Counted from the first letter of the stretch, positions 53,537-63,029 are shown. The stretch is 64,000 nucleotides of DNA from VFJZ01 sp046598415 (GCA_046598415.1 JBKJIG010000105.1:13077-77076), one strand, 5' to 3'. A program made the numbers and translations. The notes: generated from the sequence alone by a model not told the origin.

Positions 53537-55005
53537 TGTTCGACGCCTACACCGTGAACGCGACCGCGCTGATCATCTTCCCGCTGGTGGTCGCGGCGCT
53601 CGTGCTGATCCTGCCGATCCCGCGCGAGGGCCTCGCGCTGGTCGCGGTCGCGTCGCAGGTGCTGCCGATCTACTGGCTGGTCACGACGATCATCCCCGAC
53701 CTGCCGACTGACGGCTCGTTCGGCTTCGAGACCAACAAGGCGTGGCTGACCGACCTCGGCGTCCGCTACCACGTCGGGCTCGACGGGCTGTCGCTGGTGA
53801 TGGTCTGCATGACCGTGCTGGTGGTGACGTGCGCGCTCGGGTACGCGGCCTGGGAGGGCCGGTACCGCGGCCGGCCGTACTTCGCCCTGCTGTTGCTGCT
53901 CGAGTCGGCGCTGATCCTCGTGTTCTGCGCCCGCGACCTGATCCTGTTCTACGTCGGGTTCGAGGCGATGCTGATCCCGCTGTACTTCCTGATGGGCATC
54001 TGGGGCGGGCCCGGGCGCCGCAAGGCGACGCTGAAGTACCTCATCTACACCTTCGTCGGCTCGCTGCTGATGCTCGTGGGAATGATCGTGATCGGCCTCC
54101 GGGCCGGCTCGTTCGACCTCACCGAGGTCGGCACGTCGAACTCGAACTGGGTGTTCGCGGCGTTCATTCTCGCGTTCGCCATCAAGGCGCCGGTGTGGCC
54201 ACTGCACGGCTGGCTGCCCGACGCCTACCGCAGCGCACCGCCCGAGGTGGCGGCGGTGCTGTCCGGCGTGGCCTCGAAGGCGGGCGCGTACGGCTTCCTG
54301 CGTCTCGTGCTGCCGATCTTCCCGGAGCCCGTGTCGGAGTTCCGGTGGATCCTGGTCGGGGCGGCGGTGATCGGCCTGCTGTACGGCTCGCTGCTGGCGT
54401 TCCGCCAGCCCGACGCCCGCGGCGTCATCGCCTACTCGTCGATCGCGCAGATGGGTCTCGTGACGCTGGGCATCTTCGCCCTCAACGACCAGGGCGCCAC
54501 CGGCGCGGCGTTCCAGATGGTCAACCACGGCCTCCTGTCGGCTGCGCTGTTCCTGCTCGCCGGCTGGATCGCGCACACCACCGGCCAGGACGCGTTCGCC
54601 CGGATCGGCGGCCTCGCGCGCGGCAGACCGGTGCTCGCGACCGTCGTCATCATCATCGGCGTCGCGACGCTCGCGGTGCCCGGCTCGAACACGTTCGCGT
54701 CGGAGTTCCTGGTGCTGCTGGGCGCGTTCGAGGCGAAGGCCGTCGTCGGGGTGATCGCGTCGCTCTCGGTGATCCTGGCCGCCATGTACATGTTGCGGTG
54801 GATCTCCGCGATCCTGCACGACCGTGAGGGCGACGCCGTCGGCGCGTCCAACCCGCCCGAGCTGCGGGGCGGCGGGTTCTTCGCCGTCATCCCGCTCGTG
54901 GCGGCGGTGCTCGCGCTCTCGTTCTACCCGCACGCGGTCACGAAGCGGGTCGACGCGGCGGCCTCCCAGCTTGCAGTGCCGGCCGCAGAAGAGGTCGCGA
55001 AGTGA
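53536..55005 (+). CDS. nuoM: NADH-quinone oxidoreductase subunit M
   Basis: 489 aa antiporter-like proton pump. LFYVGFEAMLIPLYFLMGIW holds the conserved helix-5 Glu, and AIKAPVWPLHGWLPDAYRSA the helix-7 Lys. VNHGLLSAALFLLAGWI follows. Its last codons overlap nuoN by 4 bp (GTGA). Confidence 0.97.
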
Positions 55006-56465
55006 CCACACCGTCCATCCAGTGGAGCGCCCTCGCGCCCGACCTGATCCTCCTCGCTGGCGCGGCCTTCCTGCTGCTCGCCGCGGTGGCCGTCCGGGAC
55101 CGCCGGGCGCGCGATCTCTCGATGTTCGTCGGCATGGGCTGCTTCATCGGCTCGCTGGTCGCCGTCGGCGTGATCTGGGACTACGGCGGTGGCTCCTGGA
55201 GCGTGATCGAGGGCCAGTTCCTCGTCGACCAGTTCGCGAACCTGGTGCGCGTGATCGTCGCCGTGTCCGGCCTGCTGACACTGATGGGCGCCTACGGGTG
55301 GTCACGGCTGCGCGAGCACGGCCCCGAGTTCGTCGCCTTCCTGCTGGTCGCCGCAGCGGGCATGGACCTGCTGGCGGCGTCCAACTCGTTCATCTCCCTG
55401 TTCGTCACCCTCGAGACCTTCTCGATCGCGCTGTACGCGCTGTGCGCGTTCGAGACGCGCAGCTCGGCGTCGCTCGAGGCCGGCCTCAAGTATCTCGTGC
55501 TCGGCTCGATCGGCTCCGCCGTCCTGCTGTACGGCGCGGCGTTCCTGTACGGCGCCACCGGCTCGTTCGGGTTCCCCGAGATCGCCAAGGGTGTCGCCGG
55601 GGATCCGCACAGCCTGCTGGCGCTGGCCGGCACGGCGCTGGTGCTGGCCGGGCTCGGGTTCAAGATCGCCGTCGTCCCGTTCCACATGTGGACGCCCGAC
55701 GTGTACGAGGGTTCACCCACGCCCGTCACCGCGTTCATGTCGGCGGCCACCAAGGCGGCGGCGTTCGCGGCGCTGTTCCGGGTGCTCGTGCAGGCGCTGC
55801 CCGCGATGGGCGACGTGTGGCGGCCGGCGCTCGCGGCCGCGTCGATCATCACGATGCTGTTCGCGAACCTCGCGGCGCTGCGACAGACCAACCTGAAGCG
55901 GATCCTGGCGTACTCGTCGGTCGGCCACGCGGGGTACCTGCTGATGGCCGTGGTCTCGGGCGAGGCGGGTGCCAAGGCGCTGTTGTTCTACCTCGCCGTC
56001 TACGCCGCCACCAGCGTCGGCGCCTTCACCGTGGTCGCGATCCGCGAGCGCGAGACGGGCGAGCCCGCGACGCTCGAGTCGTTGCGCGGCTGGGGCTTCT
56101 CGCGGCCGGTGCTGGGTGGCGCGCTCGCGATCTTTCTGCTGTCGCTGGCCGGGTTTCCGCCGACCGCCGGCTTCCTCGCGAAGTTCTACCTGTTCGCCGC
56201 CGCGGTCGACGCGAACTACACGTACCTCGCCATCGTCGGCGTCGCGTCGACCCTGATCAGCCTCGGCTACTACCTGCGCATCGGCCTCGCGCTGTACGAC
56301 CGCCGGCGCGAGACGGGCGCGATGCTCGCCCCCGCGCCGGGCACGGCCTGGGCCGGCATCTGCGCGGTGCTCGCAGTCGCGGTCATCGTCTGGCTCGGCA
56401 TCTACCCGCCCGACATGCTCGGCTGGGCAGGCGACGCCGCCTCGACGCTGCTCGCCGCCCCCTAG
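55002..56465 (+). CDS. nuoN: NADH-quinone oxidoreductase subunit N
   Basis: 487 aa antiporter-like subunit. Helix-5 Glu in LFVTLETFSIALYALCAF, helix-7 Lys in GFKIAVVPFHMWTPDVYEG, and PTAGFLAKFYLF near the C-terminus. The operon ends here. Its stop overlaps the convergent YbjN-like gene by 4 bp and no hairpin is visible. Confidence 0.97.
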   Translation: MTTPSIQWSALAPDLILLAGAAFLLLAAVAVRDRRARDLSMFVGMGCFIGSLVAVGVIWDYGGGSWSVIEGQFLVDQFANLVRVIVAVSGLLTLMGAYGWSRLREHGPEFVAFLLVAAAGMDLLAASNSFISLFVTLETFSIALYALCAFETRSSASLEAGLKYLVLGSIGSAVLLYGAAFLYGATGSFGFPEIAKGVAGDPHSLLALAGTALVLAGLGFKIAVVPFHMWTPDVYEGSPTPVTAFMSAATKAAAFAALFRVLVQALPAMGDVWRPALAAASIITMLFANLAALRQTNLKRILAYSSVGHAGYLLMAVVSGEAGAKALLFYLAVYAATSVGAFTVVAIRERETGEPATLESLRGWGFSRPVLGGALAIFLLSLAGFPPTAGFLAKFYLFAAAVDANYTYLAIVGVASTLISLGYYLRIGLALYDRRRETGAMLAPAPGTAWAGICAVLAVAVIVWLGIYPPDMLGWAGDAASTLLAAP

Positions 56466-57340
56466 CGCGTCAGGTCGGCGTAGCGGCGGCCGCCGTGCGC
56501 GGCCTGCAGACGGTCGTCCTCGCCGTCGCCCATCTCGCCCACGGCCGTGATGGCCGCGGCCAGCTCCTCCGGATCCAGGTCGTCGCCGAGGATGGCCAGC
56601 TCGGCCCACAGCTCGGAGCGCTCGGCGGCATACGCGAAGCGGCCGAACGACCGGGCGGCCGACACCTCGGCAACGTCGAGCGCCAGGGCGTCGGTGAGCT
56701 CGACGCCCGACAGCACCGGCGACGCGACCAGCACGGCCGTCGAGGTCTCGAGCACGTGCCGCACCGACACGAACACGCGGGTCGAGCCGAACGGGCCGTG
56801 GTAGCCCCACGCCTCGTCGTAGGTGAAGCCGCCGTGCTGCTCGTGCAGGAACCGCTCGACGCGGGCCTGGGCGGATGCCACGCGCTCGTCGGCGCCGCGC
56901 CGCGCGGCGACGCCCGGCACCGGCTCGCCGCCGGTCAGCGGCAGGCCGGCCAGGTGCCGCTCCCAGCGGGGCCGGTAGGCCCCCGCCGCCCAGGCCACCG
57001 CCCACACCGCGATGCGGACCTCCTGGCCGTTCATCGTGTGGCCGCCGACGATGGCATGTTCGATGCGGATCTGGCCGTCGGCGTGAGCGAAGCGGCCGAA
57101 TAGGAGCGAGTCGTGCTCGGCCGCCATCGCCTGGGCGAGCGGGCCGGTCAGCTCCGGCGCGAGCACCACGGTGGCGCGGGCGACGACGACGGGGCCATCC
57201 TCGACGACGACGTCGACGGGTGTCCGGTAGGGGCCGGCGGTGCAGCGCCACAGCGCCGTCCCGGGGTCGAGATCCTCGTACACGCCATCGAGCGCGCGTC
57301 GCACTTCGGCCTCGGTCGCTGCGTATCGCCTCTGGGTCAC
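56462..57340 (-). CDS. Protein with two YbjN-like domains
   Basis: 292 aa, no membrane segment. Two similar halves: about 30-130 (ALWRCTAGPYRTPVDVVVED, SLLFGRFAHADGQIRIEHAI) and about 150-285 (SFGRFAYAAERSELWAELAI, DDLDPEELAAAITAVGEMGD). Both follow the bacterial sensory/YbjN or secretion-chaperone-like pattern. Function unknown. GTG at 57340 is 7 nt after CATACT; upstream codons in frame lack coding character and lie in the divergent promoter. Confidence 0.65.
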   Translation of the reverse strand: MTQRRYAATEAEVRRALDGVYEDLDPGTALWRCTAGPYRTPVDVVVEDGPVVVARATVVLAPELTGPLAQAMAAEHDSLLFGRFAHADGQIRIEHAIVGGHTMNGQEVRIAVWAVAWAAGAYRPRWERHLAGLPLTGGEPVPGVAARRGADERVASAQARVERFLHEQHGGFTYDEAWGYHGPFGSTRVFVSVRHVLETSTAVLVASPVLSGVELTDALALDVAEVSAARSFGRFAYAAERSELWAELAILGDDLDPEELAAAITAVGEMGDGEDDRLQAAHGGRRYADLTR

Positions 57341-57347
57341 GGCGGGA

Positions 57348-57372
57348 AGTATGCTCCTGCCGAATCGGCAGG
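57348..57372. promoter_or_regulatory. Bidirectional -10 and adjacent palindrome
   Basis: AGTATGCT (57348-57355) reads as a -10 in both directions: CATACT leftward for the YbjN-like gene and TATGCT rightward for the UPF0173 gene. A perfect 17 bp palindrome CCTGCCGA-A-TCGGCAGG (57356-57372) follows at once and covers the rightward start site; it looks like a repressor operator. Confidence 0.55.
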
Positions 57373-57386
57373 GGAGGAGCTTCGCG

Positions 57387-58100
57387 ATGGCAGGCAGCGT
57401 CGAGATCACGTGGTACGGCCACGGGACGTGGGGTCACACCACGCCGGACGGTACGCACGTGCTGGTCGATCCGTGGCTGACGGCTCCGACGATCCCCGAG
57501 GCGCTCCGTGATCCGGCCCGCGTCGACCTGGTGCTGCTGACCCACGGGCACGGCGATCACATCGCCGACGTCGAGGCCGTCCACACCAGGCACGGGTGCC
57601 CGGTGCTGGCCAAGTACGAGCTCGCGATGCACTTCGGCGGCAAGGGCGTGAACGTCGTCGGCTTCAACACCGGCGGGTCGGTCGAGCAGCGCGGGATCCG
57701 CTTCACGATGACCCACGCGATCCACTCCGGCAGCATCGTCGAGGGCGAGTCGATCGTCGGCTACGGCGGCGAGCCGGCCGGCTTCGTGATCACCTTCGCC
57801 GACGGCTTCAAGGTCTACCAGGCGGGCGACACCTGTGTGTTCTCCGACATGGCCCTGATCGGCGAGATCTACCGGCCCGACGTGGCGATCCTGCCCATCG
57901 GCGACCTGTACACGATGGGTCCGCTCGAGGCCGCCCACGCGACGCGGCTGCTCGGTGTGAAGCACGTCATCGGCGGGCACTGGGGAACGTTCCCGGCGCT
58001 GACCGGCACGCCGGAGCTCGTAGAGGCGGAGATCGCCAAGCTCGGGCTGGAGGGTGTGACGGTTCATCCGCTCCGTCCGGGCGACCGCCAGGCGTTCTAA
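57387..58100 (+). CDS. UPF0173 family metal-dependent hydrolase
   Basis: 237 aa metallo-beta-lactamase fold protein. Metal motif LLTHGHGDHIADVEAV, then AGDTCVFSDMALI (Asp ligand) and the last His in VIGGHWGTFP. EITWYGHGTW and AILPIGDLYTMGPLEAA are typical of UPF0173. GGGGAGGAG lies 8 nt before the ATG; here there is a normal leader, unlike its divergent partner. Biological substrate unknown. Stop lies at the start of the third composite repeat. Confidence 0.92.
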   Translation: MAGSVEITWYGHGTWGHTTPDGTHVLVDPWLTAPTIPEALRDPARVDLVLLTHGHGDHIADVEAVHTRHGCPVLAKYELAMHFGGKGVNVVGFNTGGSVEQRGIRFTMTHAIHSGSIVEGESIVGYGGEPAGFVITFADGFKVYQAGDTCVFSDMALIGEIYRPDVAILPIGDLYTMGPLEAAHATRLLGVKHVIGGHWGTFPALTGTPELVEAEIAKLGLEGVTVHPLRPGDRQAF

Positions 58101-58589
58101 CGCGTCTGCGTTGGGCCTCGTCCCGGATGCGGATGGGGTCATCCGCGTTGGGTGGTGCCTCAAGTGCGCGGAACGGGCGCTCCGCCGCGGGAGTCAGACG
58201 CAGGCCAAAGGAGCAGCACGTCGCGGATCGCCGCCGCAGGCGTACGCGGGTGCAGCGGTCGTGGCGTGCAGCCCTCGTCGGATGCCGTCAAGAGCCGCAA
58301 GCGCGGAGGCGTCAGGTGGGCGTGTCAATTTCCAGGTGATGACCTCAGTCCGGATCCGGGGCGTGGCCGATTGCTGACGCGGCTGAGGTTCGCCCGGCGC
58401 GCTGGTCTGCGATCCGCCAAGTCCCGATTGTGGATGGTTTCATCGGCGTAGGTGGCGTAGAAGATGAAGCGTTTCGGCGCTTGCGATATGTGGCTGCTGC
58501 GTGGGAGCTGCACGCCTCCGGGTCCGCCTCGAGTGCACGGAACGGGCGCTCCGACCCGGGCGCGCAGCTGAGCCGATCGGAGCTCCGGC
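58101..58589 (-). repeat. Composite intergenic repeat, copy 3
   Basis: A 489 bp gap between the convergent UPF0173 and MoxR genes with no supported gene. Modules in the orientation of copy 2: X (58417-58544), spacer, Y (58262-58352), then a degenerate W-X (58106-58261) whose central hairpin part is deleted while the outer parts (GGATGGGGTCATC, GTGCGCGGAACGGGCGCTCC) remain. The order X - YWX is the same as in copies 1 and 2. Confidence 0.85.
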
Positions 58590-59663
58590 TCAGCCGCCCT
58601 CGAGCCGTCGCTGCAGCCGGGACACACCCGGCAGGTCGGCCGACAGCGGCGCCGGCACGTGCGCGTCGAGCAGATCGTCGACCGCTGCCACCAGGCTCGG
58701 CTTCTTCCACGCCGGCGCCTGGACGGAGGCGAGGATCGCCTCGGCCGTCGCGTTGCCGTCGACGCCGGGCAGGAACTGCATGCGGTGCGCGAGGCACGGG
58801 ACGAACAGCTCCTGCACGTGATCGGGCTGCACCTCGGTGCAGTCGGAGATCAGCGCGAGCGCCTGGCAGCAGCGCTGCATCGACAGCGCGGCACGCGGCG
58901 AGGCGCCGACGTTGACACCGTCGAAGTCGCGCGTTGCGCGCACCAGCTTCACGATGTACTCGCGCACCATGTCGGGCACGTGCACGAGCGCGACGCCGCG
59001 CTGCACCTTCACCACGTCGCCGGGGGCAACGATCGGATCGATGTCGGCGAGCGCGTCGTAGCCGGCGAACCGGTCGAGCAGCGTCACCTCGCCCTCCTCC
59101 GACGGGTAGCCGATCGCGGTGGCGATGGCGAACCGGTCGCGCTGGCCGTGGGCCAGCCGGAAGGTCTCCTCCTCCGGGTTGTGCGGGTTCATCGTGGCGA
59201 CGACGAAGAACGGCCGCGGCAGCGGATGCCGCTTCTTCGCAACCGAGACGAACCGCTCCTCCATCGCCTCGAACAGCGCGGCCTGGAGCTTCGGTGTGGC
59301 GCGGTTCACCTCGTCCAGCACCACCGCGTTCGCGAACAGGGGGCCGGGATCGAACACGTGCGGCCGCAGGGCGGGGTTGTCGGAGCGGATCTCGATGCCG
59401 ATGATGTCGGACGGCACCAGGTCGGCGGTGCACTGGATGCGCGAGTCGTGGCCGCCGATCGCCCGGGCGATGATGCGCGCCAGGGTCGTCTTGCCGACGC
59501 CCGGCACGTCCTCGATCAGGAGGTGTCCGTCGGCGAGGAGGCAGACGAGCGCGTGGCGTGCCGGCCGCTCCACCTCGATCATCGCGCGCCGCACCGTGGC
59601 GAGCAGTGCCCGCCCCTGGTCGCGGGCCCGCATCAGCGCAAGGGTGTTCAGCTCGTCGATCAC
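58590..59663 (-). CDS. MoxR family AAA ATPase
   Basis: 357 aa. Walker A EDVPGVGKTTLARIIA, Walker B AVVLDEVNRATPKLQ, sensor 1 VVATMNPHNPEE, and GQRDRFAIATAIGYP with the arginine finger region. MoxR proteins act as metal-insertion or complex-assembly chaperones, usually with a VWA-domain partner, but none is adjacent. GTG start with AGGAAGG close upstream. Lies 63 bp after mrp on the same strand. It ends with a basic tail, SRLQRRLEGG. Confidence 0.92.
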   Translation of the reverse strand: MIDELNTLALMRARDQGRALLATVRRAMIEVERPARHALVCLLADGHLLIEDVPGVGKTTLARIIARAIGGHDSRIQCTADLVPSDIIGIEIRSDNPALRPHVFDPGPLFANAVVLDEVNRATPKLQAALFEAMEERFVSVAKKRHPLPRPFFVVATMNPHNPEEETFRLAHGQRDRFAIATAIGYPSEEGEVTLLDRFAGYDALADIDPIVAPGDVVKVQRGVALVHVPDMVREYIVKLVRATRDFDGVNVGASPRAALSMQRCCQALALISDCTEVQPDHVQELFVPCLAHRMQFLPGVDGNATAEAILASVQAPAWKKPSLVAAVDDLLDAHVPAPLSADLPGVSRLQRRLEGG

Positions 59664-59726
59664 CCTTCCTACATCGGAAAGGGGGATGCCGAGCGGCGTC
59701 CCTCTGACGGGTGAGCTACCGGGGCA

Positions 59727-60872
59727 CTAGAGAACCTGGAGCCGGCGCGTCATGCGTTGGGCCGGATCGGGCTTGCCGGTGCGCACCAGCTGGCGCGCCA
59801 GCTCGGCGATCGCCAGCGACGCGGGTGTCTCGGGGTCGGAGATCAGCACCGGCACACCGTCGTCGCCGCCGGCGCGGACGGCCGGCTCGAGCGGGATCTG
59901 CGCCAGCAGCGGCACGCCGACCTTGTCGGCGAGCGACTGGCCGCCGCCCGATCCGAACACGTCGTCGCGCTCACCGCAGCACGGGCACACGCGGTAGCTC
60001 ATGTTCTCGACGACGCCCGCGATCTCCATCTTCATGCGGTGCGCGACCGCTGCGGCCCGCTCGGCGACGCGCTGGGCGGCCTGGTTGGGCGTCGTCACGA
60101 TGATCGACTCGACGCGTCGCCCGGCCTCGGTGAACAGCTGGCCGAGCGAGATCGCGATGTCGCCGGTGCCGGGCGGCATGTCGATCAGCAGGTAGTCGAG
60201 ACCGCCCCAGTGGACGTCGGTCATGAACTGCTCGAGCGCGCGGTGCAGCATCGGGCCGCGCCACATCACGGCGCCCTCGTCGTCCAGGAAGTAGCCGATC
60301 GAGATCGTCTTCACGCCGTGGGCGACCGGCGGCACGATCATGCCGTCGAACGTCACCGGCCGCTGGTCGATGCCGAGCATGCCGGGGATCGAGAAGCCGT
60401 AGATGTCGGCGTCGATGATGCCGACCTCGTGGCCCTGCGCGCGCAGCGCGATGGCGAGGTTGACCGTCAGCGACGACTTGCCGACGCCGCCCTTGCCGGA
60501 CGCCACCGCGATCACCCGCGTGCGGTTGTCGATCGCGAGGCCCTTGCGCTCGCGGGTTGCGCCGCCACCGTCGGCCGAACCGCCACGCAGGCGGGCACCG
60601 AGCGCCGCGCGCTCCTCCTCCGTCATGTGCGTGAAGGCCACCATCACGCCCGTCACGCCCTCGACCTGGCGGAGCTCGGCCGTGATGTCGCCCTCGATCT
60701 TCGCCTTCAGCGGGCAGCCGGGAACGGTCAGCGCGATCAGGATCGAGACGCCACCTTCGTCGCCGATCTCGATCTGGCGCACCATCTCGAGCTCGGTGAG
60801 GCTGCGATGCAGCTCGGGGTCCTGGACCCGCGACAGCGCCTCGCGGATGGCGGATTCGGACGGGACGGCCAT
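59727..60872 (-). CDS. mrp: Mrp/NBP35 family ATP-binding protein
   Basis: 381 aa Fe-S cluster carrier/assembly ATPase. N-terminal MIP18/DUF59 domain (about 8-100, VQDPELHRSL), deviant Walker A ASGKGGVGKSSLTVNLA, DADIYGFSIPGML, and the cluster-bridging CPCCG within VENMSYRVCPCCGERDDVFG. ATG is 6 nt after TACCCT. Part of the Fe-S theme of the window (ErpA, YgfZ, LipA, complex I). Confidence 0.95.
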   Translation of the reverse strand: MAVPSESAIREALSRVQDPELHRSLTELEMVRQIEIGDEGGVSILIALTVPGCPLKAKIEGDITAELRQVEGVTGVMVAFTHMTEEERAALGARLRGGSADGGGATRERKGLAIDNRTRVIAVASGKGGVGKSSLTVNLAIALRAQGHEVGIIDADIYGFSIPGMLGIDQRPVTFDGMIVPPVAHGVKTISIGYFLDDEGAVMWRGPMLHRALEQFMTDVHWGGLDYLLIDMPPGTGDIAISLGQLFTEAGRRVESIIVTTPNQAAQRVAERAAAVAHRMKMEIAGVVENMSYRVCPCCGERDDVFGSGGGQSLADKVGVPLLAQIPLEPAVRAGGDDGVPVLISDPETPASLAIAELARQLVRTGKPDPAQRMTRRLQVL

Positions 60873-60878
60873 ACCCGC

Positions 60879-60884
60879 AGGGTA
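60879..60884 (-). promoter_or_regulatory. -10 box, leaderless start of mrp
   Basis: TACCCT on the minus strand, 6 nt before the ATG. Confidence 0.55.
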
Positions 60885-60906
60885 CGACACCGCGCGTGCG
60901 GTCCCC

Positions 60907-62118
60907 TCAGACGCAGTCGTCGAGGCCGTAGAACACCAGCCCGTCGACGGTCTTGGGATAAAAGTAGGTCGACTTCTGGGGCATCGTCCCCGACTGCAGG
61001 GCGGTCTCCTCCACCTGCGCGATCGTCGGCGCGCGCAGCAGGATCGCGATGCGGTCGCCGGTCACCAGCGCGATCGCCTCGTCGGTGCGGTGCCGGTACG
61101 CGATGCGATCGGTCCGCGCCACCGCCGCCCGATCCAGCCCGAGCACCGGGCCGAGCAGGTGGTCCTGCGCGAGCACCGAGTCCACGCCGGCGCCGCCCTC
61201 GGCCAGCAGCGCCGGTCGTCCCTCCCGCACCACCACCAGCGCCGCATGGCCCTCGACCGCGGCCAGCGCCGCGGCGGGATCGGCCACCTCGCGCACCTCG
61301 AGCCCCTGGGCGCGGAGCGCATCGGCCAGGCCGGCCGCGACGTCGTCGGACACGCCCGAGACGATGCGATGCGTCGGGTAGATCACGAGGCCGTCGTCGG
61401 CGTTCGCCAGGTACACGGGCAGGAAGGCCGCCGGCTCGTCGCCGCCGCCGCGCTCCCGCCAGTAGCGCAGGGCCGTCTCGTAGCGGTGGTGGCCGTCGGC
61501 GATCAGCACGGTCGAGCGGGCCAGGGCGGCGGCCACCTCGGCGTGTCCCGAGCGGCAGCGCCACAGGCGGTGGCGGGTGCCGTCGTCGCTGATGACGTCG
61601 AACATCGGCTCGGGATCGCGGCCCTGCAGCAGCGCGTGCTCGGCCCGGCGCTCCGGGTCGTGGTAGGCACCGAAGATGGGCGACAGGTGCGCGCGCGTGG
61701 CGCGCAACAGGTCGAGGCGGCCGTCGACGGGATGCTCGCGCACGCGCTCGTGGCGCAGCACGATGTGCTGCTCGTACGGCTCGATGCGGACGAGGCCGAT
61801 GAACCCGCCGCGCGTGCGCGCGGTGCCGCCGGGCGCGATGTAGCGCTCCTCCAGCCAGTAGTAGGCGGGCTCGTCGTCGAGCACCAGCACGCCGTCGCGC
61901 CGCCAGGCGCAGATCTGCGCGTGCACGCGGCGCTCCTCGCCCGCCTGCGGCAGGATCAGGTGCACCATGTTGAACGGCGAGCGATCGGCCAGCGCGCGCC
62001 GCTCGGCCTCGCCGACCACGTCGAACGGCGGCGCGATCGCGTCGGCGATCGGCACCCGTTCGGTATCGAAGTGCAGCGCCCGGAAGGGTCGCACGATGGC
62101 CCCGGCCCGTGGCGTCAC
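60907..62118 (-). CDS. DUF1015 family protein
   Basis: 403 aa, cytosolic. Family marks: IVRPFRALHFDTERV at the N-terminus, APPFDVVGEAER, and STVLIADGHHRYETALRYW in the middle, with YFYPKTVDGLVFYGLDDC at the end. DUF1015 proteins often sit near serine or phosphoserine metabolism; some are related to SerK-type kinases, so a kinase role is possible. No serine gene is adjacent here. GTG is 6 nt after TACGAT. Divergent from the OB/HD-like gene by 47 bp. Confidence 0.9.
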   Translation of the reverse strand: MTPRAGAIVRPFRALHFDTERVPIADAIAPPFDVVGEAERRALADRSPFNMVHLILPQAGEERRVHAQICAWRRDGVLVLDDEPAYYWLEERYIAPGGTARTRGGFIGLVRIEPYEQHIVLRHERVREHPVDGRLDLLRATRAHLSPIFGAYHDPERRAEHALLQGRDPEPMFDVISDDGTRHRLWRCRSGHAEVAAALARSTVLIADGHHRYETALRYWRERGGGDEPAAFLPVYLANADDGLVIYPTHRIVSGVSDDVAAGLADALRAQGLEVREVADPAAALAAVEGHAALVVVREGRPALLAEGGAGVDSVLAQDHLLGPVLGLDRAAVARTDRIAYRHRTDEAIALVTGDRIAILLRAPTIAQVEETALQSGTMPQKSTYFYPKTVDGLVFYGLDDCV

Positions 62119-62124
62119 CGGCGG

Positions 62125-62159
62125 ATCGTAACCCCCATCGCCAGGTCTCCGAGTAGACT
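62125..62159. promoter_or_regulatory. Divergent leaderless -10 boxes
   Basis: Leftward TACGAT (62125-62130), 6 nt before the DUF1015 GTG. Rightward TAGACT (62154-62159), 6 nt before the OB/HD-like ATG. They are separated by 23 bp. Confidence 0.55.
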
Positions 62160-62165
62160 CGCCCC

Positions 62166-63020
62166 ATGCCGGACGTCGAGTCCAAGACCTGGATCCGCGA
62201 CCTCGCGGCCGGCCGGATCGTCGACTCGACGTTCGCCGTGCTCCGCAAGGATCTGCGCCGCGCCCGCACCGGCGCGCCGTTCCTCTCGCTCGAGCTCGGT
62301 GACCGCACCGGCCGCGTCCGTGCCGTCTGCTTCGACGACGTGCCGCTGCTCGACGGCCGCTTCGCGCAGGGCGACACCGTGCGCGTGCTGGGCGCGGTCG
62401 AGGAGTACCGTGGCCGCGTCCAGATCGTGGTGCGCTCCATCGAGCGCATCGAGGCCGGCGATCCCCTCGTCTACGTGCCCGGGGCGCGCCGCGACACCGA
62501 GGACCTGGAGGGTTTTCTCGAGTTCCTGATCGGCGAGGTCCACGACAGCACCCTGCGACCGGTGGTCGAGGGCGTCTACGCCGACGCCCGCTTCCGGCCC
62601 CTCGTGCGCCAGGCGCCGGTGACGGCCGACGGCCACCACGCGTATGCCGGCGGCGCCATCCAGCACACGGTCGCGGTCGCCACGCTGTGCCGCGAGACGT
62701 GTCAGCTGCACCCGCGCCTCGACGAATCGGTGGTGATGGCGGCCGCGCTCACCTTCTGCGTCGGCGCCGCCGACGCGTTCCTGCCCGGCGCCGCGTTGCA
62801 GCTCGGTGAGGAGGGACGCCTGCTCGGCGTACCGCTGCTGTCGCTGCGGCGGGTGGAGCGCGAGGCGCTGCGGCTGCGGACGCCGCGCGAGCGTCTGCTG
62901 CCGCTCGTGCACTGCATATCGGGCGGCCGGCCGAAGACGCCGGAGGCGGCCGCGCTCACGCACGCGATCGCGCTCGACGCGGGCGTCGTCGCGGCGCTGG
63001 AGGCCGTCCGCCACGAATAG
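62166..63020 (+). CDS. YhaM-like OB/HD protein lacking the HD motif
   Basis: 284 aa. An OB-fold nucleic-acid domain (about 20-100: FLSLELGDRTGRVRAVCFDD) is followed by an HD-type domain. The start of the HD domain is intact (GHHAYAGGAIQHTVAVATLC), but at the core metal motif, where YhaM-type exoribonucleases have HD, this protein has F197-C198 (ALTFCVGAADAF), and the later SHHG is reduced to ISGG at 251-254. It therefore probably lost nuclease activity and may only bind RNA/DNA. The rest, including GRPKTPEAAALTHAI, is family-like. Confidence 0.85.
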   Translation: MPDVESKTWIRDLAAGRIVDSTFAVLRKDLRRARTGAPFLSLELGDRTGRVRAVCFDDVPLLDGRFAQGDTVRVLGAVEEYRGRVQIVVRSIERIEAGDPLVYVPGARRDTEDLEGFLEFLIGEVHDSTLRPVVEGVYADARFRPLVRQAPVTADGHHAYAGGAIQHTVAVATLCRETCQLHPRLDESVVMAAALTFCVGAADAFLPGAALQLGEEGRLLGVPLLSLRRVEREALRLRTPRERLLPLVHCISGGRPKTPEAAALTHAIALDAGVVAALEAVRHE

Positions 63021-63023
63021 ACT
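63018..63023 (+). promoter_or_regulatory. -10 box, leaderless start of nadE
   Basis: TAGACT, 6 nt before the nadE GTG; its first three bases are the stop codon of the upstream gene. Confidence 0.6.
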
Positions 63024-63029
63024 GCGCGC

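Noticed and set aside
58590..59663. MoxR as part of a full MoxR-VWA operon
   Set aside because: The neighbours are mrp and the repeat; no DUF58 or VWA gene is present within the window.
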